DNA of 7,018 nucleotides from an uncultured Collinsella sp. Its GTDB lineage: Bacteria; Actinomycetota; Coriobacteriia; Coriobacteriales; Coriobacteriaceae. Position 1 is the first letter of the stretch; each line of letters starts with the position of its first letter. The stretch lies in assembly GCA_900555515.1 (NCBI GenBank), contig USLO01000091.1, forward strand, positions 1-7,018, in the 5' to 3' direction. Shown here piece by piece: positions 1 through 5,264 of this stretch. A program made the translations under genes and the position numbers. The notes below the pieces were generated by a model. That model was not told the origin of the DNA and made no database searches. It saw only the letters and a list, made by a program, of their open reading frames with translations.

Positions 1-89
1 TTCTCAAGCTTCTTGCGAAGGTCGGCCTCGGGGACGATCTGCGCTGCGCCCGAGGTGATGATACGCATTTGCTCGTCAACAGACAGCAT
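1..89 (-). CDS. tyrS: Tyrosyl-tRNA synthetase, N-terminal fragment (runs off window)
   Basis: Only the first 29 codons are present; the rest lies beyond position 1. The peptide begins MLSVDEQMRIITSG and continues with a QIVPEADLRKKLE segment. This matches the start of bacterial TyrRS proteins, which open with a Ser-Val-(E/D)-Glu-Gln helix followed by a glycine-containing turn and an Ile-(I/V)-Pro-Glu-X-(E/D)-Leu-X-X-Lys-Leu stretch just ahead of the nucleotide-binding fold. The enzyme charges tRNA-Tyr with tyrosine in the cytoplasm. The catalytic HIGH-like and KMSKS-like motifs are not in the window, so the call rests on this short N-terminus. The ATG at 87-89 is preceded by a near-perfect Shine-Dalgarno seven bases away, which fixes the start. 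The gene follows the U32-family gene on the same strand after a 96-bp gap. Confidence 0.8.
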   Translation of the reverse strand, partial: MLSVDEQMRIITSGAAQIVPEADLRKKLE

Positions 90-96
90 TGGGTAT

Positions 97-105
97 CCTC
101 CTTTT
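97..105 (-). promoter_or_regulatory. Ribosome binding site of tyrS
   Basis: On the minus strand this reads AAAAGGAGG, an almost complete anti-Shine-Dalgarno match. It ends seven bases before the ATG at 87-89 and decides the tyrS start. Confidence 0.85.
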
Positions 106-110
106 GCTAT

Positions 111-137
111 AGCACCCTCGCCGAAAACGGCGGTGCT
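111..137 (-). promoter_or_regulatory. Hairpin in the tyrS leader
   Basis: On the minus strand AGCACC-GCCG, a TTTT loop, then CGGC-(GAG bulge)-GGTGCT can fold into a ten-base-pair stem with a three-base bulge. It lies five bases upstream of the tyrS Shine-Dalgarno and about 50 bases after the U32 stop codon. No run of T follows on the minus strand, so it is not a standard intrinsic terminator for the U32 gene. It could be a structured 5' leader, an RNA-stability element or an attenuated terminator. The leader is too short for a T-box, and no T-box sequence elements are visible. The base pairing is seen directly; any function is inferred. Confidence 0.4.
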
Positions 138-157
138 GGAAGTCCATAAACTCTCAT

Positions 158-166
158 ATGATAACA
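158..166 (-). promoter_or_regulatory. Candidate extended -10 promoter for tyrS
   Basis: On the minus strand TGT-TATCAT fits the extended -10 pattern (TGn followed by a hexamer matching TATAAT at five of six positions). No good -35 lies 17 bases upstream, as is common for extended -10 promoters. Transcription would start near position 151, giving a leader of about 60 bases that carries the hairpin at 111-137. It sits in a short AT-rich island within GC-rich sequence. If real, tyrS has its own promoter even if some transcription reads through from the U32 gene. Confidence 0.35.
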
Positions 167-185
167 AACTGACGCGACGCGGCAC

Positions 186-2144
186 CTACGACAGGAAAAT
201 CCTCGTCCTGCCGCACGCGTCAACGGCGACCGGCAGACGCGTACCGTCATGTTCAACTAAATAGCGCGTTTGCTGACGACGAGAGCAGTCACGACAATGG
301 ACCTGCCCCGTCACATCGGTGGCGCAGACGCCCTCGGCGGTCAGCAGGCAGTGCTCGCACACCATAAGCTCGGGACGGTCGGCGTCGACCGGACCCAAGA
401 CGCCGGGTTCAGCAGCCAGTTCGGCAATACGCTCCGCATCATTGCCGAGCAACTCGGCCGGCAAGTACACCCGCCCCGCACCGAGTCCGCGCAGCCAGGC
501 AAGCGTGGCCCGATTCGCGCAGAACACCGGCGCCGCCACGTCAAACGTCACGCCCAGCTCGCGAGCGATCACCACCTGTCCCAGGTTGCGGCAGACGACG
601 CGCCCGGCACGCTGCATCAGTGAGCGGGTCCGGCCAGCGTCACCCGTGCGGCACACCTCGTCAAGCACCACAACGGCGTCGGACAAATCGAGTTCTCCGC
701 GCGGGTCGGCATCCATCAGCTGCCAAGCAAAAACCATGCGAGCGGGAACCGCGCACTCCACCAACTCCGTCGACGCACCGCCATCCACCGCAACGTCCTC
801 AAAGGGCAGCACCTCAACGGCACGCGCAACGGGCGCAATCGCATCCGCCTCGGCCCGCATGCGCTCCAACACCGCCGCCGTCTGATCCAACACGCCGGCG
901 CTGCGAATCAGGTACACCTCGCAGCCCGCGTCCACCTTACGCTTGCAATGCACGACGACGCGCTTCCCCGCTGCGGCATCCACCGGGCAGGGCACCTGCG
1001 GCCAGCGCTTGGGCACATCGGGACGCGCGTCGGCACCCGGATAGAACCGAATCTCGAGCGTGTCACCCGCCGCCACGGCGGCATCGAGCTCGACGGTCAC
1101 TTCCTCGTGGCCAACGGCCACGAGGCGTCCCACGCGCACACCTTGGTTGATCGCACGCTCAAAGCTCATAAGCTCGGCGCCCGAACGCCCCTGCAGATAC
1201 GCGTCGGTAAACCCGCGGTTGAACGACCGGCCCAGCTCGCGTTCAAGCTCTTCCACGGCACCGGGGTCCCACGCGCCGTCGCACAGCATATCGAGCGCCC
1301 GGCGCCACACCCGCACCACGTTGAATACGTAATCGGGGTTCTTCATGCGCCCCTCGATCTTGAGCGACGCCACGCCGGCATCTACAAGCTCGGGCAGATG
1401 CGCAATACCCAGATAGTCGCGCGGGCACAGTAAGCGATCTCCCTCGAAGGCGACAACGCTCTGTCCCGCCTCGTCCACCAGGTCGTACACCAGACGGCAC
1501 GGCTGCGTGCAGTCGCCGCGCATCGCAGAGCGCCCACGCCGCAGGGCCGAGAACTCGCACGCCCCCGAATAACCGATGCAAATCGCACCGTGGCAGAATA
1601 CCTCGATGGGCACGCCCGTGGCACATAGCGCCGCAATCTCGTCGACCGTCAGCTCGCGCGCCGTCGTCACACGCTCGACCCCCAGCTCATCGGCGGCAAG
1701 CCGCACGGCGCCTTCGCTATGAACGCCCGCCTGCGTGGACAGGTGAATCTCGACCCCGGGAATCGCCGCGCGCAGCGCGCAGGCCAACCCGGCATCGGCG
1801 ACAATCAGAGCATCGGCGCCCAACTCCAGTGCATGAGCTCCCAACGCCACCGCGTCGGATAACTCATCGTCAAACACGAACACGTTGAGCGTCACGTACA
1901 CGCGCACGCCATGGGCATGCGCCACGGCGCAGCCGCGCGCAAACTCGTCATCCGTAAAGCCATGCGCGCTCACGCGGGCGTTAAAGCCGCCCAACCCCGC
2001 ATAGATGGCATCGGCACCCGCGGCGATGGCCGCAAGCATCTGGTCGAGCCCGCCCGCCGGCGCCAGCAGCTCGGGCAGCGCCGCACCGGCAGCATCCAAT
2101 CCAGTCTCGTATTGTCCGCTCGGCCCCATCGCCCGAATCGCCAT
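186..2144 (-). CDS. U32-family protein, RlhA/TrhP-like RNA hydroxylation factor
   Basis: This 652-residue protein is annotated in most genomes as a U32 peptidase or collagenase-like protease. Characterised relatives (RlhA on 23S rRNA, TrhP on tRNA wobble uridine) instead act in RNA hydroxylation with an iron-sulphur cluster and prephenate. The family opening PELLAPAG lies at residues 24-31 and is followed by a barrel-like N-terminal domain. The U32 signature runs from about 181 to 199, E-V-F-C-H-G-A-I-C then G-x-C-x-F-S. Cysteines 184, 189, 196, 212 and 216 include the likely cluster ligands, and SLKIEGRMK is at 260-268. The length is close to RlhA and longer than the roughly 450-residue TrhP type. 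The last 60 residues carry six more cysteines (596, 599, 607, 617, 620, 644) before the TRIFLS end. The ATG at 2144 has AAGGAG seven bases upstream. A longer reading from 2171 has no comparable site. The substrate, rRNA or tRNA, cannot be told from sequence alone. Confidence 0.85.
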   Translation of the reverse strand: MAIRAMGPSGQYETGLDAAGAALPELLAPAGGLDQMLAAIAAGADAIYAGLGGFNARVSAHGFTDDEFARGCAVAHAHGVRVYVTLNVFVFDDELSDAVALGAHALELGADALIVADAGLACALRAAIPGVEIHLSTQAGVHSEGAVRLAADELGVERVTTARELTVDEIAALCATGVPIEVFCHGAICIGYSGACEFSALRRGRSAMRGDCTQPCRLVYDLVDEAGQSVVAFEGDRLLCPRDYLGIAHLPELVDAGVASLKIEGRMKNPDYVFNVVRVWRRALDMLCDGAWDPGAVEELERELGRSFNRGFTDAYLQGRSGAELMSFERAINQGVRVGRLVAVGHEEVTVELDAAVAAGDTLEIRFYPGADARPDVPKRWPQVPCPVDAAAGKRVVVHCKRKVDAGCEVYLIRSAGVLDQTAAVLERMRAEADAIAPVARAVEVLPFEDVAVDGGASTELVECAVPARMVFAWQLMDADPRGELDLSDAVVVLDEVCRTGDAGRTRSLMQRAGRVVCRNLGQVVIARELGVTFDVAAPVFCANRATLAWLRGLGAGRVYLPAELLGNDAERIAELAAEPGVLGPVDADRPELMVCEHCLLTAEGVCATDVTGQVHCRDCSRRQQTRYLVEHDGTRLPVAVDACGRTRIFLS

Positions 2145-2150
2145 CGGCAA

Positions 2151-2157
2151 ACTCCTT
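2151..2157 (-). promoter_or_regulatory. Ribosome binding site deciding the U32-family gene start
   Basis: On the minus strand AAGGAGT lies six bases from the ATG at 2142-2144. The in-frame ATG nine codons upstream (2171) is preceded only by a weak purine stretch, so the shorter protein is preferred. Confidence 0.75.
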
Positions 2158-2203
2158 ACCAAGGTATGCATTCACTCTGAAAAATGCCGTCTTCCAGCAT
2201 ACA

Positions 2204-2213
2204 CGAGGCCTCG
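2204..2213. repeat. Perfect 10-bp palindrome between divergent promoters
   Basis: CGAGGCCTCG is fully self-complementary and lies in the middle of the divergent intergenic region. It could be an operator half shared by both genes. A palindrome of this length can also arise by chance in GC-rich DNA, so a role is only possible. Confidence 0.25.
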
Positions 2214-2294
2214 CGCGCCCCGTTTGGTTTATCGTGTAATAACTTATGTCCATCCTGCCCCCACGGCACATCCACCGTCCGGCACGACATACCT

Positions 2295-2300
2295 GGAGGT
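2295..2300 (+). promoter_or_regulatory. Ribosome binding site deciding the PBP start
   Basis: GGAGGT ends six bases before the ATG at 2307-2309. It excludes the longer reading from 2184, which would add 41 residues (Cys-, Pro- and Ser-rich, without resemblance to a PBP N-terminus) before the cytoplasmic basic segment. Confidence 0.85.
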
Positions 2301-2306
2301 CAATAT

Positions 2307-4505
2307 ATGGGTCCTCGCCAACGACAGGGACGCAGCCGTTCAAAGACGCATGCCCTGCCCATAATCCTGCTCTCGTTTTTGGGCTTTCTGCTGATTGCGG
2401 GCGTGGCGTTTGGCATCGGCATGGTCGGCAACGTCAACCGCTGGCTGTCTGATCTGCCCGACTACACCGACGCCAACGCGTATCTGGTGAGCGAGCCCAC
2501 CGAGATCGTCGACTGCAACGGCAACAAGATCGCGAGCTTCTACACGCAAAACCGCAAGTCCATCACCAAGGACGAGGTCTCCCCCTACGTGCTGCAGGGC
2601 ACCGTTGACGTCGAGGACGAGCGCTTCTACGAGCACGGCGGTATCGACCTGTGGGGTATCGCGCGTGCTGCGGTGGCAACCCTCGGCGGCGGGCACGAAG
2701 GCGCCTCGACTATCACCCAGCAGCTGGTGCGCAACACCATCCTGCAGGAGGAGCAGTTCGACTCGACCATCGAGCGTAAGGTGCGCGAGGCCTACATCGC
2801 CGTCAAGATGGAGGACATGTACTCCAAAGACGAGATCCTCATGATGTACCTCAACACCATCTATTACGGTCACGGCGCCTACGGTATTGAGGCCGCCGCC
2901 GAGACCTACCTGTCCAAGAGCGCCGCAGACCTCACCCTGAGCGAGGCGGCGCTGCTCATCGGCCTTCCCAACTCGCCCTCGCAGTACGACCCCACGGTCA
3001 ACCCCGACCTAGCGCTGTCCCGTCGCAACAAGGTCCTCGACAACATGCTGCGCCTGGGCCACATCACGCAGGAGGAGCACGATGCCGCACAGGCCGAGCC
3101 CATCACCCTCAACGTGACCGAAATCTCGGGCAGCGGCGTCGACGTATACTCGCAGCCCTACTTTGTCGCCTATGTTAAGCAGCTGCTGGAGCAGGAGTTC
3201 TCGACCGACGTGCTCTTTAAGGGCGGCTTGACCGTCAAGACCACCATCGACCCCACGATGCAGCAGGTGGCAGAGAATGCCGTCCGCGAGCAGCTCGACA
3301 CGCTCTCGCTCGACGGCCTGGACATGGGCATGGTCGTCGTCGACCCCAAGACTGGCTACATCAAGTGCATGGTGGGCGGCTACGACTACAACGCCGACGA
3401 GAACCATGTGAACCACGCTACGGCGAAGCGCCCCGTCGGCTCCACCTTTAAGGCCTTTACGCTGGCAACTGCCATCCAAAACGGCATGAACCCCAACGTC
3501 ACCCTCAACTGCAACTCGCCGCTCAAGGCCAAGGGCACCACGACCGAGGTGCAAAACTACGGCAACCAGAGCTATGGCAACATCACGCTTAAGCAGGCAA
3601 CGGCATACTCATCCAACACCGGCTACATTCAGGTGGCCGAAGCCATCGGCAATGACAAGATCATGTCGCTCGTCAAAAAGCTCGGCATCGATCCCGCCAA
3701 GGACAATATCGAGGACGTTCCCGTCATGACGCTCGGCACCGGGTCCATCTCACCGCTCGAGATGGCATCGGCCTACGCAACGTTTGCCAACGGTGGCTAC
3801 TACCGTCAGCCCATCGCCATCACCGAGATTGACTCTCGTACCGGTTCGGTGCTGTACCAGCACACGGACAATCCCTCACAGGTGCTTACCGAGGGCGAGG
3901 CCGCCGCGGTCACCGATGTTCTGTCCGGCGTCATGCAGGGCAGCGGTACAGGTGCTGCTGGCGCCCTGAGCGTCAACCAGCCCTATGCCGGCAAAACGGG
4001 CACCACCGACAACACCACCAACCTGTGGTTCTGCGGCTATACCCCGCAGCTGGCGTGCGCCCTGTGGACCGGCTATTCCGCAGGTGAGATCCCCATCCAA
4101 AAATACGGCACGGACCTGCTGGGCGACAGCACCAACCTGCCTGTCTTTAAGCGGTTTATGAACACCGTTCTGACCGGTACCGAGCGCGAGGAGTTTGCGA
4201 CCGGAACGGCGCCCACCTACAAGAACAACAGCGTCTGGAAGTTCTACGGCACCAACAACACCAAGAAGACGGAGAACGACGACAAGGACGAGAACGAGGA
4301 CGAAGAGGAAACCACCACAACGACCACCACGACGACCACGACCACCGAGACCACGGGCGGCGACACCACCGGCGGCACCGGAACGACCGGTGGCTCGACG
4401 GGCGGCTCCACTGGTGGTTCGACCGGCGGCGATGGCGGCACGCCTACGCCCACGCCTACGCCCACTCCCGACCCCTCGCCCACGCCTGACGATACTGTTG
4501 GCTAG
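2307..4505 (+). CDS. Class A penicillin-binding protein, bifunctional transglycosylase/transpeptidase
   Basis: This 732-residue membrane enzyme polymerises lipid II into glycan strands and cross-links the peptides outside the membrane. A short basic tail (Arg/Lys within the first 14 residues) precedes one membrane segment at about 17-40. The family-51 glycosyltransferase domain follows: EDERFYEH at 103-110 holds the presumed catalytic Glu103, GASTITQQLVRN is at 132-143, and MYLNTIYYG follows further on. The penicillin-binding transpeptidase domain has all three motifs: S379-T-F-K382 (active serine), S435-S-N437 and K563-T-G565-T. The C-terminus is an acidic patch (about 656-668), twelve threonines (669-680), three GGST units and a Pro-Thr stretch, probably a disordered wall-exposed tail. 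The core matches PBP1a-type proteins; the tail is specific to this lineage or gene. It is transcribed alone, diverging from the U32-family gene and ending at an intrinsic terminator. The paralogue symbol (ponA or pbpA type) cannot be assigned. Confidence 0.95.
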   Translation: MGPRQRQGRSRSKTHALPIILLSFLGFLLIAGVAFGIGMVGNVNRWLSDLPDYTDANAYLVSEPTEIVDCNGNKIASFYTQNRKSITKDEVSPYVLQGTVDVEDERFYEHGGIDLWGIARAAVATLGGGHEGASTITQQLVRNTILQEEQFDSTIERKVREAYIAVKMEDMYSKDEILMMYLNTIYYGHGAYGIEAAAETYLSKSAADLTLSEAALLIGLPNSPSQYDPTVNPDLALSRRNKVLDNMLRLGHITQEEHDAAQAEPITLNVTEISGSGVDVYSQPYFVAYVKQLLEQEFSTDVLFKGGLTVKTTIDPTMQQVAENAVREQLDTLSLDGLDMGMVVVDPKTGYIKCMVGGYDYNADENHVNHATAKRPVGSTFKAFTLATAIQNGMNPNVTLNCNSPLKAKGTTTEVQNYGNQSYGNITLKQATAYSSNTGYIQVAEAIGNDKIMSLVKKLGIDPAKDNIEDVPVMTLGTGSISPLEMASAYATFANGGYYRQPIAITEIDSRTGSVLYQHTDNPSQVLTEGEAAAVTDVLSGVMQGSGTGAAGALSVNQPYAGKTGTTDNTTNLWFCGYTPQLACALWTGYSAGEIPIQKYGTDLLGDSTNLPVFKRFMNTVLTGTEREEFATGTAPTYKNNSVWKFYGTNNTKKTENDDKDENEDEEETTTTTTTTTTTTETTGGDTTGGTGTTGGSTGGSTGGSTGGDGGTPTPTPTPTPDPSPTPDDTVG
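4311..4490 (+). repeat. Low-complexity repeats encoding the PBP tail
   Basis: In frame with the PBP gene, 4311-4346 encodes twelve threonines, 4389-4424 holds three 12-bp units encoding Gly-Gly-Ser-Thr, and 4440-4490 encodes a Thr-Pro alternation with Asp and Ser breaks. The units differ at synonymous positions (ACC, ACA and ACG for Thr; TCG and TCC for Ser; GGC and GGT for Gly). The repeat is therefore better kept at protein level than at DNA level, which argues against a fresh slippage tract. Confidence 0.8.
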
Positions 4506-4528
4506 AAATTCATCCGGCCATTAGCAAC

Positions 4529-4569
4529 AAGGCCCCCGAGCAGCTTATTAAACTGCTCGGGGGCCTTTT
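4529..4569 (+). terminator. Intrinsic terminator of the PBP gene
   Basis: GGCCCCCGAGCAG (4531-4543) pairs perfectly with CTGCTCGGGGGCC (4553-4565) around a nine-base loop, extended by AA/TT at the base, and TTTT then AGTTT follows. It lies 25 bases after the PBP stop. The minus-strand reading lacks a good T-run, so it mainly serves the plus strand. Confidence 0.92.
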
Positions 4570-4615
4570 AGTTTAAAGCGACCTGGTGGATGGTCTTTAT
4601 ACCGGCAAACAATAT

Positions 4616-4645
4616 AGGGGGTACCGACCAACGTCGATACCCCCT
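4616..4645 (-). terminator. Probable terminator of argR
   Basis: On the minus strand AGGGGGTA pairs with TACCCCCT. A one-by-one mismatch and an inner four-pair stem (CGAC/GTCG with a four-base loop) extend the hairpin. It starts about 50 bases after the argR stop, and TATATTGTTT follows on that strand, an imperfect T-rich tail. Together with the terminator at 4529-4569 it separates the two convergent genes. Confidence 0.7.
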
Positions 4646-4694
4646 TACAAGCCACCATGTCACGCACACAGTGCCGAGCGCACGACCCGCACGC

Positions 4695-5132
4695 CTACTT
4701 GCGAGAATTGCTCAGCTTATTGATCAGCGCCTCAAGACGCTCGCCGTCCTCGGCCGTCTGGGCAATAACCAAAATCGTATCGTTGCCGGCAAGCGAGCCA
4801 AGCACATCGGGCAACTCTGCCGCATCAACGGCGGCGGCGATGCCGGAAGCCGTGCCAGGCTGAGCCTTGATCATGACCAAATTATCGGTACGTAGAACGC
4901 CCGTTACGAGCTCGGAAACCATACGCTGCAGGTGCAGGTCCTCTGCCAGAACATAGATGCCCTCAGGGAGCTTACGCAGCCCCATATCGGCAATATCGCG
5001 AGAGACAGTCGCCTGCGTGCAATCAAAGCCCATGGCACGGAGCTCATCGACCAGCACGCGCTGTGTACGGACGTCCTTATTGCGCACAATATCTCTAATG
5101 GCATCCTGGCGCCCATTGCGTTTTTTAGCCAT
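4695..5132 (-). CDS. argR: Arginine repressor ArgR
   Basis: This 145-residue hexameric repressor or activator of arginine metabolism binds DNA when arginine is bound. The N-terminal winged-helix domain (about 5-70) has the recognition segment TQATVSRDI at 39-47, including the Ser44-Arg45 pair that contacts operator DNA in characterised ArgR proteins. The C-terminal oligomerisation and arginine-binding domain (about 78-145) has PGTASGIAAAVDAAELPDVLG at 92-112 followed by GSLAGNDT at 112-119. The usual signature there is G-T-(I/L)-A-G-D-D-T, so the first Asp is replaced by Asn117 while Asp118 is kept. Length is near the family norm of about 150. The ATG at 5132 follows a purine-rich GGAGAGAGGG five bases upstream; the longer reading needs a TTG at 5165 and adds a non-family extension. 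No arginine biosynthesis genes are in the window. The upstream palindromes hint at autoregulation. Confidence 0.93.
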   Translation of the reverse strand: MAKKRNGRQDAIRDIVRNKDVRTQRVLVDELRAMGFDCTQATVSRDIADMGLRKLPEGIYVLAEDLHLQRMVSELVTGVLRTDNLVMIKAQPGTASGIAAAVDAAELPDVLGSLAGNDTILVIAQTAEDGERLEALINKLSNSRK

Positions 5133-5137
5133 ACAAA

Positions 5138-5147
5138 CCCTCTCTCC
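5138..5147 (-). promoter_or_regulatory. Ribosome binding site of argR
   Basis: On the minus strand GGAGAGAGGG ends five bases before the ATG at 5130-5132. It supports that ATG over the in-frame TTG at 5163-5165. Confidence 0.65.
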
Positions 5148-5165
5148 AAAAGATGGCGGAGACAA

Positions 5166-5180
5166 TCAATCAGTGATTGA
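5166..5180. promoter_or_regulatory. 15-bp palindrome in the argR leader, candidate operator
   Basis: TCAATCA-G-TGATTGA has perfect seven-base arms around a single central base. It lies 34-48 bases upstream of the argR ATG. Its size and AT-rich make-up suit an operator for a dimeric or hexameric regulator. It does not match the well-known TGAAT-N4-ATTCA ARG-box pattern, though ATTCA-like halves are nearby. Autoregulation by ArgR is an inference. Confidence 0.4.
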
Positions 5181-5220
5181 ATAGTTTAATGCTATTTGAA
5201 GGCTTTTGTGTATAAGAACG

Positions 5221-5258
5221 CATTTCGAAACAATTCTATGCAAGTTTGTTTCGTAATG
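5221..5258. promoter_or_regulatory. Long inverted repeat between the glycosyltransferase gene and argR
   Basis: CATTTCGAAACAA (5221-5233) and TTGTTTCGTAATG (5246-5258) are inverted repeats pairing at 12 of 13 positions around a 12-base spacer. The core arms CGAAACAA/TTGTTTCG are 20 bp apart centre to centre, about two helical turns. On the minus strand the spacer carries TAGAAT, a five-of-six match to a -10 box for argR, although no good -35 is seen. No T-run follows on the minus strand, so an intrinsic terminator for the glycosyltransferase gene is unlikely. It could be an operator overlapping the argR promoter. Confidence 0.45.
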
Positions 5259-5264
5259 AGCCGT

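Larger units (their letters stand above)
2145..2306. other. Divergent intergenic region between the U32-family and PBP genes
   Basis: These 162 bases must contain the promoters of two diverging genes. An AT-richer core at about 2223-2248 contains TTTGG, TGTAATAA and TTATG stretches, but none makes a convincing -35/-10 pair at normal spacing. On the minus strand TGTATGCT (around 2195-2202) is a possible -10 for the U32-family gene. A perfect 10-bp palindrome, CGAGGCCTCG, sits at 2204-2213 near the middle. No small gene with a supported ribosome binding site is seen. Confidence 0.5.

Noticed and set aside
90..185. T-box riboswitch upstream of tyrS
   Set aside because: The leader is under 100 bases, and neither the conserved T-box sequence nor a specifier stem with a Tyr codon could be found.
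620..1150. 176-codon plus-strand frame opposite the U32-family gene
   Set aside because: Arg/Pro-rich composition typical of an antisense shadow in GC-rich DNA, with no recognisable motif. The U32 reading shows conserved motifs throughout.
2145..2171. Nine-codon N-terminal extension of the U32-family protein
   Set aside because: The ATG at 2171 has only a weak upstream purine stretch, while the ATG at 2144 has AAGGAG at ideal spacing.
2184..2306. 41-codon N-terminal extension of the PBP
   Set aside because: It lacks a good ribosome binding site, has no PBP-like character and covers the divergent promoter region. The ATG at 2307 with GGAGGT is far better.
3009..3554. 181-codon open frame antisense to the PBP gene
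   Set aside because: A shadow of strong GC-biased codon use in the PBP gene; it shows no domain and has a Val/Leu/Asp-rich random make-up. The same holds for the 177-codon frame at 2340-2873.
4311..4346. Threonine tract as a phase-variable slippage repeat
   Set aside because: The codons are mixed (ACC, ACA, ACG), so there is no pure short tandem repeat that would slip readily.
4389..4490. CRISPR-like or minisatellite array
   Set aside because: The 12-bp units stay in frame within the PBP gene, have no spacers and are explained as a low-complexity protein tail.
5133..5264. Classic ARG box (TGAAT-N4-ATTCA) upstream of argR
   Set aside because: Only isolated TTGAAT/ATTCAA halves are present and the partner half at correct spacing is missing; the palindromes there are of other sequence.
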